From assembly GCF_030269325.1 (NCBI RefSeq), contig NZ_BSTD01000001.1:1318681-1382680 (forward strand): DNA of 64,000 nt. Reading direction: 5' to 3'. A program made the position numbers and the translations under genes. The DNA comes from Amycolatopsis sp. NBRC 101858. Its GTDB lineage: Bacteria; Actinomycetota; Actinomycetes; Mycobacteriales; Pseudonocardiaceae. How positions within the stretch are numbered: the first letter of the stretch is position 1; every line of letters begins with the position of its first letter. The notes beneath the pieces were generated by a model that had not been told where the DNA came from, made no database searches, and saw only the letters and a list, made by a program, of their open reading frames with translations. This document shows, piece by piece, positions 52,229-60,535 of this stretch.

Positions 52229-52993
52229 ATGATCAAGAACGGACTTCTCCTACGCTCGGCGGTCCCGGTGTGGGCGCTCGCCGCCGGGGCCGGTTTCCTC
52301 TCCCCGCTCGCCTGGGCGACCGGGACCGTGTACGGCCTCGCGCTGGTACTGCTGACGGGCTGGGGCCTGCGGCAGAGCGGCCGCGGGAAGTTCGGCCCGG
52401 CGGACTGGATCACGTTTTCCCGCGCGGTCCTGGTCGGCGGCGCGGCCGAGCTGATCGCCGACGGCGGGCACCCGCTCTGGCTGCTGGTCGGGCTGGTCGC
52501 GGTGGCACTGGCGATGGACGGTTTCGACGGCCAGGTCGCCCGCCGCACGGGCACGGCGTCGGAGTTCGGCGCGCGGTTCGACATGGAGGTCGACGCGTTC
52601 CTGATCCTGCTGCTGTGCATCCAGGTGTCCCGCACGCTCGGGCTGTGGGTGCTGGCGATCGGCCTGATGCGCTACGCGTTCGTGGCTGCTTCCTGGGCGA
52701 TGCCGTGGCTGACGGCGCCGCTGTACCCGAGCATGGCCCGCAAGACGGTGGCCGCGGTGCAGGGCGTGGTCCTGGTGGTCGCGGTGTCCGGCCTGCTGCC
52801 TTCGGCGCTGGCTTTCGCCTTCGTGGTGGCGGCGCTGGCGTCGCTGGTGTGGTCGTTCGGCCGCGACACGGTGTGGCTGGCCCGCCACCGCGTGCCGACG
52901 TCCGAGCCGGCCCGGATCGTGGAGATCACCCGCGCGACGCTCCGGCGCCCGCACGGTCCCGCGGCTTGGCGAGGCCACAACCAGGCAGCTTGA
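52229..52993 (+). CDS. CDP-alcohol phosphatidyltransferase-family protein
   Basis: A 254-residue membrane enzyme with about six helices. The catalytic motif D-G-x2-D-G-x-x-A-R-x8-G-x3-D-x3-D is present as DGFDGQVARRTGTASEFGAR followed by FDMEVD. It transfers a phospho-alcohol head group onto an alcohol and could place a pathway head group onto lipid. It is divergent from the pterin-like operon across 78 nt and is plausibly part of the same system. The array of 21-bp repeats follows its stop. Confidence 0.88.
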   Translation: MIKNGLLLRSAVPVWALAAGAGFLSPLAWATGTVYGLALVLLTGWGLRQSGRGKFGPADWITFSRAVLVGGAAELIADGGHPLWLLVGLVAVALAMDGFDGQVARRTGTASEFGARFDMEVDAFLILLLCIQVSRTLGLWVLAIGLMRYAFVAASWAMPWLTAPLYPSMARKTVAAVQGVVLVVAVSGLLPSALAFAFVVAALASLVWSFGRDTVWLARHRVPTSEPARIVEITRATLRRPHGPAAWRGHNQAA

Positions 52994-53008
52994 CCGCACC
53001 GGGCCGTG

Positions 53009-53218
53009 TCGACCGCCCAATCACGCGAGCCGACCCTCCAAGCACGTGAACCGACCGTCTGGGTACGCGAACCGACTCTCCAGGTACGCGAGTCGGCGTT
53101 CTGATCACGCGTGTCGACCGCCCAATCACGCGTGTCGACCCTCCAAGCATGCGAACCGACCGTCTGGGCACGCGAGTCGACTGCCTAGGTACGCGAGTCG
53201 ACCCTGCAGGCACGCGGG
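53009..53218. repeat. Tandem 21-bp intergenic repeat array (right copy, ten units)
   Basis: Ten contiguous units of exactly 21 bp, each close to YCGACCSTCYRGGTACGCG followed by two purines; examples begin ccgaccctccaagcacg and tcgaccgcccaatcacg. The array fills almost all of the gap between the convergent stops of the CDP-alcohol transferase and ligD genes. Members of the same family open the window at 5-109. A multiple of three means both strands stay open, but a real protein is not supported. Confidence 0.88.
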
Positions 53219-53227
53219 CCGGGTGGT

Positions 53228-54190
53228 TCAGCTCGACTCGCGGGCCGCCCGGGCCCGGCGCTTGCCCTCGTGCATCGCCAGGACCCGGGCGATCGGGATC
53301 GTGTGGCCCTCTGCCACCAGGTCCGCCGGCAGCACGAACGGCTCGGGCATCTCCTCGGTCCAGGCGTCGGGGCCGTCGCCGAGCTGCGCCGCGGCCGTCT
53401 GCACCGTGAAGTCGCCCGGCTTCACCCCGTCCAGGTCGGCCCACCGGACCGGGAACGACACCGGCGCGCCCGGCCGGTGGCGCGGGCTGTACACCGACAC
53501 CACCGTCGCGCCGCCCGCGCGGGTCGAATCCAGGAACACCTTGCCTTCGCGGCGGTCCTTGACGAACTCGGTCGTCCCGAGCGACGGGTCGATGCGCTCG
53601 GCGCGGGCCGCGACCGCCCGCGTCGCCGCCGCGATGTCCTCGGTCGACTGGCCCGGTGCCAGCGGCACGAAGACGTGGACGCCCTTGGAACCGCTCGTCT
53701 TCACCGCGCCGTCGAGCCCGTCCGCGCGCAGGGCTTCGCGCACCAGCCCCGCGGCCCCGATGGCCAGGGAAAACGGCCCGTCGGCGGGCGGGTCCAGGTC
53801 GAGGATCAGGTGGGTCGGGCCGTGGGACGCCTCGCCGCGGTACAGCGACGTGTGGAACTCGATCGCCCGCTGGTTGCCGAACCAGATCAGCGTGCGGAGG
53901 TCGTTGCACAGCGCGTACGAAACGTCCCGTTTGGACGCCTCGGCCCACACCGAGACCCGCTCGACCCAGTCCGGCGTGTACTTCGGCAGGTTCTTCTGCA
54001 TGAACGGGCCCTGCCCGCGCAGCACCCGCAGCACGGTCAGCAGCCGGTCGCGCAGTTCGGGAAGCATCCGGTCGGACACGGCTTCGAGGTAGTCGAGCCA
54101 CTCCCGCTTGGTCACCCCCGCACCGGAGAAGACCTCCTGGTCGAGACTGCTCAGCTTGACGCCGTGCCGGACCTCGTCGCTGCTGCTCAT
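53228..54190 (-). CDS. LigD-type polymerase (AEP primase-like) of NHEJ
   Basis: A 320-residue stand-alone polymerase domain of the archaeo-eukaryotic primase superfamily. Metal-binding DLDPP (in LILDLDPPADGPF) and the nucleotide-binding SGSKGVHVFVPL are diagnostic of LigD-Pol. VRWADLDGVKPGDFTV near the end is the family tail. It fills gaps during non-homologous end joining with Ku and a ligase, neither of which lies in the window. Separate ligD polymerase genes are common in Streptomyces and Pseudonocardiaceae. Confidence 0.93.
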   Translation of the reverse strand: MSSSDEVRHGVKLSSLDQEVFSGAGVTKREWLDYLEAVSDRMLPELRDRLLTVLRVLRGQGPFMQKNLPKYTPDWVERVSVWAEASKRDVSYALCNDLRTLIWFGNQRAIEFHTSLYRGEASHGPTHLILDLDPPADGPFSLAIGAAGLVREALRADGLDGAVKTSGSKGVHVFVPLAPGQSTEDIAAATRAVAARAERIDPSLGTTEFVKDRREGKVFLDSTRAGGATVVSVYSPRHRPGAPVSFPVRWADLDGVKPGDFTVQTAAAQLGDGPDAWTEEMPEPFVLPADLVAEGHTIPIARVLAMHEGKRRARAARESS

Positions 54191-54228
54191 CGGCCCACCT
54201 TCGCGCCCGCGCGCGAAGCGGTCAACTC

Positions 54229-55794
54229 TCAAAATGGCAGCTGCGAGCGGAGCCGGTCGAGCCAGCGGCCGACGGTCGCTTCCGGCCGGTCCGGGTCGTT
54301 GACCTGCCGGGCCGCGTCGGCGCGCTGCCGGACGTGCTCGCCGACCGTCGCCGCGTACGGCGGCAGCACGAAGACGTCCTGCCAGTACCCGGCCCGCATC
54401 TCGACGGAGGCGACCTGCTCGTAGCCGGCAGTGGCCCTGGCCGCGTCGAAGCCGTAGCGCTTGCCCACCGGCTGCGGGCCCACGGACGTCACGACGAGCA
54501 CCGTCGGCCGCCTCCGCATGACGACCTCGGTCGGATCGGCACCGTGGGCGATCTCCGGGTCGTTCAGGCCGATGTAGTCGATCGACGTCCAGCCGCTGTA
54601 GTACGGGATCGCGCCGGCGTCGGTGACGGCGACGGTCCGGTCCGCCGCCGGGACGTCGGACTCGGCCAGTGCCTTGCCGATCGGCACGTGGGCGCGCTGC
54701 AGGTCCATCCCGTAGTTCGAAATCAGTCCCAGCTCGGGAGAGCTCGTCCCGGCGACGGCCGACCAGCCGACGGCCACCAGCCCGAGCACCGCCCCCACGA
54801 CCCGCTGGGCCGGCGTCCCCACCGCGATCCCGGCGCCGAGGCAGAGGACGGGGATCGCGTGGTCGGCGAAGCGGTCGAGGTAGTCCATCGTCGGCCCGGA
54901 CACCGCATACGTCACATACGTGACCGCGACGGTCGCCACCAGGAGCCCGCCCACGGCCCGCGTCGCCTTGCGGAAGACGAGCGAGAGCGTCAGCAGCAGG
55001 AGCGGGAGGAGCAGCAGCGTCGTGTGCTTCGTCCAGATCCAGCCGGAGTCCAGGTTGCCGAACTTGACGTAGAAGGTGTTCGGCAGCAGCTGGCCGTAGA
55101 AGCGCCACCGCCACCCGAAGTACGCGGCACCGACGACCGCCGCACCCCCGGTCCACCACCAGCGGGCCGCGCCGCGCTCGCGCAGGAACCACAGGGCGAC
55201 GACCGGCAGCGCGGCCAGCACGCCTTCCGGCCGGAGCATGCCGAGCAGGAGCAGCAGCACCGGTGGCTCCCACGTCCACACCCGCTCGTTCGCGAGCACG
55301 CGCAGCCCGAGCACGACGACGCGCAGCAGCACCGCGGCGAACGCGGCGGTCTCGAGCCCGGCGGTGATGTGGAAGTACGTCGGCAGGAACACGACGTACG
55401 CGCCGGCCCCGACCAGGACGCCGGTCAGCCCGGCGCGGCGGTGGCCTTCCCGGACCAGCAGGTACAGCGTCCCCAGGCCGAGCAGCAGCGACGTCACCTT
55501 GGCGAACAGCGGCAATGCGAGTCCGAGCCACGCGCCGAGTCCCGACCAGACGACCCAGGCGAAGTTCGTGAAGCCCTCGACGCGCGGGCCGTCGACGTTC
55601 CAGACCGGGCCGTTGCCGGCCGCGAGGTTCGCCGAGTAGCGGAAGCTGATGAACGCGTCGTCGATGGTGAGGGACCAGGCGGCCCAGGCGCCGGCGAGGA
55701 AGACGGCCACGAGGACCACGGAGACCATGACCAGCGGCGTCCGGCGGGAGGTCCTGGTTTCCTCGGGCGCGACGTCGGTCTCGATCGCCGTCAT
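54229..55794 (-). CDS. GT-C membrane glycosyltransferase (AftB-like)
   Basis: A 521-residue polytopic protein with about ten membrane helices. The first periplasmic loop carries the paired acidic residues of GT-C enzymes in SLTIDDAFISFRYSANLAAG, and the PVWNVDGPRVEGFTNFAWVV block resembles AftB-type arabinofuranosyltransferases. A soluble C-terminal part (from about 380) follows. It likely uses a polyprenyl-phosphate sugar in cell-wall arabinan or related glycan assembly, as expected in a mycolata-related or arabinogalactan-bearing actinomycete; the exact linkage is inferred. Confidence 0.82.
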   Translation of the reverse strand: MTAIETDVAPEETRTSRRTPLVMVSVVLVAVFLAGAWAAWSLTIDDAFISFRYSANLAAGNGPVWNVDGPRVEGFTNFAWVVWSGLGAWLGLALPLFAKVTSLLLGLGTLYLLVREGHRRAGLTGVLVGAGAYVVFLPTYFHITAGLETAAFAAVLLRVVVLGLRVLANERVWTWEPPVLLLLLGMLRPEGVLAALPVVALWFLRERGAARWWWTGGAAVVGAAYFGWRWRFYGQLLPNTFYVKFGNLDSGWIWTKHTTLLLLPLLLLTLSLVFRKATRAVGGLLVATVAVTYVTYAVSGPTMDYLDRFADHAIPVLCLGAGIAVGTPAQRVVGAVLGLVAVGWSAVAGTSSPELGLISNYGMDLQRAHVPIGKALAESDVPAADRTVAVTDAGAIPYYSGWTSIDYIGLNDPEIAHGADPTEVVMRRRPTVLVVTSVGPQPVGKRYGFDAARATAGYEQVASVEMRAGYWQDVFVLPPYAATVGEHVRQRADAARQVNDPDRPEATVGRWLDRLRSQLPF

Positions 55795-55837
55795 GGCATC
55801 CCCTCGGGTGGCGGAGCCGCCACTCTAACGGGGCAAG

Positions 55838-56629
55838 TCAGACGAGCGGACGTCCGGTGCGCAGGCGGCGGCGCAGGTCCCAGAGGCAGAGGTTGAAGGG
55901 GAACCGCCGCACGGTCGCGGGCAGCAGGCGGGTGACCCGGCCGACCGCGGCCAGGAGCGCGTCGAACCGGCGCTGGTCGGCCGCGGTCCAGGGCAGGCGC
56001 ATCTCGTCGCGGAAGCGCTGCGGGAGGAAGCCCGTCGTGACGAAGCGGTGGAACCGCCGCCCCGGCGCGGCGACGACCGGGTGCAGGAACCGCAGGTCGA
56101 CGATGTCGGTGAGGTAGCGGCGGACGGTGTCGTCGACGCTGACCTCGGCCAGCCCGGCTGCCCAGTACTCCTCGAAGGCCGCGCGGTCCGCCGGCCACAT
56201 CTCGGGCCGGACCTGCAACGTCGTGCCGAGCGCGGCGGCCTCGCCGTAGAAGTGCGCCGGCTCGCCGCCGACGAACGCGAGGTAGACGTCCTCGAAGCCC
56301 TTGTAGAGGCAGGCCGCGACCCACAGCTGCAGGTCGGTGTCGAAGGCGTTGTAGGCGACCGGGCTTTCGGCGCTCGAGTGCACCTGGGCGTGGGCCTCGT
56401 TGACACCACGGCGGTAGGCGGCGCGCTCGGCGTCGGTCCCCATCGTGGCGACGGCGAGGTAGGTGAGGGTGGTCCGCGTCCGTTTCACGGGGTGGCGGAA
56501 GAGGTTCCCGCTGTCGACTTTGCTTTCGAGCACGCCGTAGCCGACGGGCGCGCGGGAGAGCTGCATGATCACGTTCGCGCTGCCCGCGAGCAGCCCGGCC
56601 CCGACGACAGCGTCCCGGAGAGCAGTCAC
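55838..56629 (-). CDS. MpaB-family oxygenase (DUF2236)
   Basis: A 263-residue helical heme-type oxygenase of the MpaB/latex-clearing family. Family segments: SAPVGYGVLE-like opening (RAPVGYGVLESKVDSG), RRGVNEAHAQVHSS with the conserved His, YNAFDTDLQLWVAACLYKGF and YFRDEMRLPW-like RFRDEMRLPWTAADQRRFDA. The substrate is unknown in bacterial relatives. GTG start. It is followed on the left by the AftB-like gene and preceded by a duplicated LysR fragment. Confidence 0.82.
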   Translation of the reverse strand: MTALRDAVVGAGLLAGSANVIMQLSRAPVGYGVLESKVDSGNLFRHPVKRTRTTLTYLAVATMGTDAERAAYRRGVNEAHAQVHSSAESPVAYNAFDTDLQLWVAACLYKGFEDVYLAFVGGEPAHFYGEAAALGTTLQVRPEMWPADRAAFEEYWAAGLAEVSVDDTVRRYLTDIVDLRFLHPVVAAPGRRFHRFVTTGFLPQRFRDEMRLPWTAADQRRFDALLAAVGRVTRLLPATVRRFPFNLCLWDLRRRLRTGRPLV

Positions 56630-56661
56630 GCCATCCAGGGAACGACAACTGTTGACGATGT

Positions 56662-56764
56662 GTCAAGAGCGGTAGTTCGCCCGGGCGAACGCGATCAGCG
56701 CCCGCGCCGCCGGGCTCAGCGGGCCGTCGGTGCGCCACGCCAGCGCCAGCACGCCCCGCAGCCC
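56662..56764 (-). pseudogene. Duplicated 3' end of the LysR gene (103-bp direct repeat)
   Basis: This 103-bp stretch matches 56899-57001 at 102 of 103 positions. It repeats the last ~33 codons and stop of the adjacent LysR gene, in the same orientation, but is cut off from any promoter or start. A 134-nt spacer of unassigned DNA separates the copies. It is a scar of a local duplication or insertion, not a gene. Confidence 0.85.
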
Positions 56765-56899
56765 CCGACGCGGTTACCGAAGCCGCGCCTGACGAGAGCG
56801 AACTGCCGGGACTCGCGGCGACCAGCGGCAGCCAACGTGATCCGCCAACAGCCGAACAGGCCTTCGGCCAGCGGATCCCCGGCGAGCACCCGCCCAGCG

Positions 56900-57778
56900 T
56901 CAAGAGCGGTAGTTCGCCCGGGCGAACGCGATCAGCGCCCGCGCTGCCGGGCTCAGCGGGCCGTCGGTGCGCCACGCCAGCGCCAGCACGCCCCGCAGCC
57001 CGGGCCCGGCGATCGTGACGACCCGCAGCTCCCCCTCGTGGTAGCGGGCCAGTGACTCCGGCACGATCGCCACCCCGAGCCCCCGCGTCGCGAGCTGCAC
57101 CAGGACGTTCGGGTCGGCCGCCTCGAACGCGATCCGCGGCGTCAGCCCTTCGCGCACGAACGCGGCGTCCAGCGCCGTGCGCAAGCCCGTCCCCTTCGGC
57201 AGCGCCATCAGCGGCAGCCCGGCCAGGTCTGCGATCACCACCTCGTCGCGGCCGGCCGGCAGTTCCGTGGTCACCGCGACGAACGGCTCGTCGATCAGCA
57301 CCTGCGTCGCGATGCCCGGCGGCGGGTCGGTCGACAAACCGACCACCGCCAGGTCGAGCCGGCCTTCGCGCAGAGCCACCAGCATCGTGTCCGAATTGGC
57401 TTCGGACAGCGTGATCTCGACCGCCGGGTAGCGATCGTGGAAGCGGGCGAGCAGGTCCGGCAGCTTCACCGGGCCCGCCGACGTCACCGCGCCGATCGCG
57501 ACCTGGCCGCGGACCAGCCCGGCCAGCTCGTCGACGGCTTCGCGTACCCCCTTCACCGCCGCGAGCGCCGCTCGCGCGTGGGGCAGCGCCGCGGCGCCGA
57601 CGTCGGTGAGCCGGACCGTGCGGCCCGAGCGGTCGAGGAGCTCCTGCCCCAGCTCGCGCTCCAGCCGCCGGACCTGCGCGCTCACCCCGGGCTGGGCGAC
57701 GTGCAGCCGGTCCGCCGCGCGCGTGAAGTTGCCTTCCTCGGCGACGGCGACGAAGTACGCGAGCTGGTGCAGTTCCAT
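56900..57778 (-). CDS. LysR-family regulator
   Basis: A 292-residue LysR protein: winged helix (MELHQLAYFVAVAEEGNFTR then AADRLHVAQPGVSAQVRRLE) and effector domain (about 90-290). It is divergent from an FAD-dependent oxidoreductase across 70 nt and most likely regulates it. Its last 103 bp are duplicated just downstream. The intact copy keeps the full domain. Confidence 0.9.
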   Translation of the reverse strand: MELHQLAYFVAVAEEGNFTRAADRLHVAQPGVSAQVRRLERELGQELLDRSGRTVRLTDVGAAALPHARAALAAVKGVREAVDELAGLVRGQVAIGAVTSAGPVKLPDLLARFHDRYPAVEITLSEANSDTMLVALREGRLDLAVVGLSTDPPPGIATQVLIDEPFVAVTTELPAGRDEVVIADLAGLPLMALPKGTGLRTALDAAFVREGLTPRIAFEAADPNVLVQLATRGLGVAIVPESLARYHEGELRVVTIAGPGLRGVLALAWRTDGPLSPAARALIAFARANYRS

Positions 57779-57795
57779 AAGCGCTGATTCTAGTA

Positions 57796-57825
57796 GTCAG
57801 ACAAACCAGATCTTGGACTTCTGAC
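57796..57825. promoter_or_regulatory. Candidate LysR operator between divergent genes
   Basis: A gtcag...ctgac inverted repeat with a 20-nt spacer (acaaaccagatcttggactt) lies in the 70-nt gap between the LysR gene and the FAD oxidoreductase. LysR operators are loose and usually T-N11-A, so the fit is suggestive only. Confidence 0.4.
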
Positions 57826-57848
57826 CGGGGCGACCCGAAGCTGGAGAC

Positions 57849-59114
57849 ATGCAGACATTCCGACCCGGCCATGACGCTTACGCCGAAGAGATCTCCGGCT
57901 TCCAGACGTCCGTGGCCACGCAGCCCGCAGTGGTCGCCGCCGCCGAGACCGCCGACGACGTCGTCGCCGCGGTGAAGTACGCCGCCGAGCACGACCTGAC
58001 CGTCTCCGTTCAGGCCACCGGACACGGCCTGACCGCCGGCACCGACGGCCTGTTCATCAGCACGCGCCGGATGACCGGCATCGAGATCGACGCCGGGAAG
58101 CGGACCGCGCGCGTCGAAGCCGGAGTTCGGTGGGGTGCGGTGATCGAGGCCGCCGCGAACCACGGGCTGGCCCCGCTGAGCGGCTCGTCACCGGACGTCG
58201 GCGTCGTCGGCTACACGCTCAGCGGCGGCTTCGGCCTGATGGCACGGCGGTTCGGCCGCGCGGCCGACCACGTGCGCGCGATCGACGTCGTCACCCCCGA
58301 CGGCGAACTTCGCACGGCGACACCCGGGTCCGACCTGTTCTGGGCCCTGCTCGGTGGCCGCGCCGGCTTCGGCATCGTGACGGCGCTGGAGTTCGACCTG
58401 GTCCCGGTGACCGAGCTGTACGGCGGCGGGCTGTACTTCGACGCGGCGGACCTGCCCGCGGTGCTGCGCGCCTGGCGGACGTGGGCGGTGGCCGCGCCCG
58501 ACGAGCTGACGACGTCGATCGCGGTGGTCGCCTTGCCCGACCTGCCGTTCCTGCCCGCGCCGATCCGCGGGAAGCACGTCGCCAACGTCCGGATCGCCTA
58601 CCTCGGCGATGACGGCGACCAGCTCGCCGAGCCGCTGCGAACCGCGGCGCCGGTCCTGCTGGACACGCTGAAGCGGTTGCCGTACACGGATTCCGGGTCG
58701 ATCGCGAGCGACCCACCGCACCCGCACCCCTACCACGGGACCAACGCGACGGTGGAGGCGCTGAACGACGCGATGCTGGCGTCGATCGTCGAGCACGCGG
58801 ACCCGGAGACGGTGCTGATCATCGACCGGCTCGGCGGCGAACTGGCCCGGCGTGGCACCAGCGGCGTCGGCTGGGACAAGGCGGCGGAGTTCGTCGTACG
58901 GGCGCTGTCGGTGGTCGAGGACGGCGTCGACGCGATCAAGAACGCGCACGCGAAGCTGTTCGACGCGCTCGCGCCGTGGTCGACGGGCCGCCTCCTGCCG
59001 TTCCTCTACGGCGAGCATTCCGCCGCCGAACTGGCGACGGCCTTCCCCGCCGGGGACCGCGCCCGGCTGAAGCAGCTGAAGGCGAAGTACGACCCGGCGG
59101 GGAGGTTCGGCTGA
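57849..59114 (+). CDS. FAD-linked oxidoreductase (BBE/VAO family)
   Basis: A 421-residue PCMH/VAO-type flavoprotein. The FAD-binding domain has VSVQATGHGLTAGTDG, where the His of GH is the site of covalent FAD attachment in the family, and GVRWGAVIEAAANHGL and GYTLSGGFGLMARRFGRAAD follow. The BBE-type C-terminus (ARLKQLKAKYDPAGRFG) is present. Such enzymes oxidise sugars, alcohols or alkaloid-like substrates. It is divergent from the LysR gene that probably controls it. Confidence 0.9.
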   Translation: MQTFRPGHDAYAEEISGFQTSVATQPAVVAAAETADDVVAAVKYAAEHDLTVSVQATGHGLTAGTDGLFISTRRMTGIEIDAGKRTARVEAGVRWGAVIEAAANHGLAPLSGSSPDVGVVGYTLSGGFGLMARRFGRAADHVRAIDVVTPDGELRTATPGSDLFWALLGGRAGFGIVTALEFDLVPVTELYGGGLYFDAADLPAVLRAWRTWAVAAPDELTTSIAVVALPDLPFLPAPIRGKHVANVRIAYLGDDGDQLAEPLRTAAPVLLDTLKRLPYTDSGSIASDPPHPHPYHGTNATVEALNDAMLASIVEHADPETVLIIDRLGGELARRGTSGVGWDKAAEFVVRALSVVEDGVDAIKNAHAKLFDALAPWSTGRLLPFLYGEHSAAELATAFPAGDRARLKQLKAKYDPAGRFG

Positions 59115-59118
59115 GGCG

Positions 59119-59541
59119 TCAGCGCTCGAAGACGACGATCGGGATGAGGCGCGTCGTCTTCGTCTCGTACTCGGCGAAGCCCTCGGCGTGCGCGACCATG
59201 CCCGCGTAGAGGCGGTCGCGCTCGGCGCGGTCCTCGACCACGGTGGCGGTGGCCTCGAAGGTCTCGGTGCCGACCTCGAGGGTGACCTTCGGGTTGGCGA
59301 CGAGGTTGTGGAACCAGGCCGGGTTCTTCGGAGCGCCACCCATGGACGCGGCGACGACGAACTTGTCGCCGTCACGGGTGTAGACGAGCGGCGACAGGCG
59401 CGCCTGCCCGCTCTTCGCGCCGATCGTGGTGAGGAGCAGCACGTTCTTGCCCTCGAAGTAGTTGCCGACCTTGCCCTCGTTGGCCCGGAACTCCTCGACG
59501 ACCTGGGTGTTGAAGTCGTTCATGTCGGCTGGCGTAGTCAT
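59119..59541 (-). CDS. F420-dependent nitroreductase-family (Ddn-like) oxidoreductase
   Basis: A 140-residue deazaflavin (F420)-dependent oxidoreductase (TIGR00026 type). TTIGAKSGQARLSPLVYTRD and the PAWFHNLVANPKVTLEVG block are diagnostic. Relatives reduce nitroimidazoles and quinones and protect against oxidative stress. It is divergent from a MarR-family gene, with a clear palindrome between them, so it is the likely target of that regulator. Its end overlaps nothing; the FAD oxidoreductase stops 4 nt before its stop codon. Confidence 0.88.
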   Translation of the reverse strand: MTTPADMNDFNTQVVEEFRANEGKVGNYFEGKNVLLLTTIGAKSGQARLSPLVYTRDGDKFVVAASMGGAPKNPAWFHNLVANPKVTLEVGTETFEATATVVEDRAERDRLYAGMVAHAEGFAEYETKTTRLIPIVVFER

Positions 59542-59607
59542 GGGATCCCCTGTTTCTGGCCGGTACGCTCGTCCGTGCCCCGAGGTACGCTCGGGAGACC
59601 GAGAAGC

Positions 59608-59622
59608 GTTTGCTTTGCAAAC
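59608..59622. promoter_or_regulatory. MarR-type palindromic operator
   Basis: The sequence gtttgctttgcaaac is a perfect 6-3-6 palindrome in the 105-nt gap between the divergent F420-dependent oxidoreductase and MarR genes. A+T-rich inside GC-rich DNA, it is a strong candidate operator for the MarR protein. Confidence 0.65.
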
Positions 59623-59646
59623 AAAGTTACCGACGGGAGGCAGCCG

Positions 59647-60111
59647 GTGTCAACGCAGGGCGGGTTGAGCCTCGAAGACGGCGTACGCAGGCTCCTGCTG
59701 CTGATGCCACGGCTGGTCGGCCGCGCGAAGCGGACCCCGGTCCCCGACGAGCTGGACGGCTGCGCGCTCGCGCCGCGGCACCTGTCGCTGCTGTCGATCC
59801 TGCTGTTCGACGGCCCGATGACGGTCACCGAGCTGGCGGGGCGCCTGGAGGTCGCCCCGACGACGGCGAGCCTGATGGTCGGCGACCTGAGCCGGCAGGG
59901 CGTGCTGAACCGCGACGAGGACCCGGCGGACCGCCGCCGCACGATCGTGAGCATCACCCCGGAGCGGCGCCCGGCGGTGGACGCGTGGCTGGCGCGCGGT
60001 GCGCAGGCGTGGAGCAACGCGCTGGCGCCGTTGACGCCGGCCGAGCGCCAGCTGGTGATCTCGACGCTGGAGGCCTACGAGCACGGCACCTGCGAGGGCC
60101 CCGCCTGTTAG
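59647..60111 (+). CDS. MarR-family regulator
   Basis: A 154-residue MarR winged helix: dimerisation helices at both ends, HTH in MTVTELAGRLEVAPTTASLM, and the wing signature RDEDPADRRRTIVSITPE. GTG start behind GGGAGG. It is divergent from a Ddn-like oxidoreductase and probably represses it until a phenolic or oxidised ligand binds. C-terminal Cys-rich end (YEHGTCEGPAC) could make it redox-sensitive; that is inference. Confidence 0.88.
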   Translation: MSTQGGLSLEDGVRRLLLLMPRLVGRAKRTPVPDELDGCALAPRHLSLLSILLFDGPMTVTELAGRLEVAPTTASLMVGDLSRQGVLNRDEDPADRRRTIVSITPERRPAVDAWLARGAQAWSNALAPLTPAERQLVISTLEAYEHGTCEGPAC

Positions 60112-60115
60112 CGGC

Positions 60116-60475
60116 TCAGTCCTCGGAGTTCTTCTCCCGGGCCAGTTTCCGCTGCGCTTCCGCGCGCTCGCGGCACTTGCGGAGGAACTCCTCGTCGTCG
60201 TCCGGGCTGCCGGCCGCGAACCGGCCCGGGCGGTCGTACTCCGGGTACGCCGGCGCGGTCCGCTCGTACGGGCCGCGCGCCCGCGTCACCTGCTGCGGCC
60301 GCCCCGCGACCAGCCAGATGATCGACCCCACCAGCGGCAGCACCAGCACGACGAGCAGCCACAGCCCCTTCGGCAGGTTGCGGCAGGACGACTCGTCCGT
60401 CGTGATCACGTCGACCAGGCAGAAGATCCACAGCCCGAGCGTGACGACGCCGAGCAGACCGTCGAAATACAGCAT
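60116..60475 (-). CDS. PLDc_N-domain two-helix membrane protein
   Basis: A 119-residue protein with two membrane helices (about 5-25 and 38-60) in the PLDc_N arrangement (LPKGLWLLVVLVLPLVGSII at helix 2, with RNLPKGLW as the family signature). The cytoplasmic tail is charged (DDDEEFLRKCRERAEAQRKL) and likely helical. PLDc_N proteins often accompany cardiolipin-synthase-like or stress genes; function here is unknown. Confidence 0.85.
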   Translation of the reverse strand: MLYFDGLLGVVTLGLWIFCLVDVITTDESSCRNLPKGLWLLVVLVLPLVGSIIWLVAGRPQQVTRARGPYERTAPAYPEYDRPGRFAAGSPDDDEEFLRKCRERAEAQRKLAREKNSED

Positions 60476-60535
60476 TTCCCGCGCCTTCCCCCAAGAAGAT
60501 GAACGCGGTAAGTCTTAGCAGAAGATCACCGGGGC

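Noticed and set aside
53009..53218. CRISPR array
   Set aside because: Units are directly abutting with no unique spacers and there are no cas genes nearby.
52926..54101. Frames through the 21-bp array that encode 7-residue repeats (such as STRVPRR)
   Set aside because: Open frames on both strands follow automatically from a 21-bp period. There is no ribosome-binding site, and the frames run into the ligD gene in antisense or wrong register.
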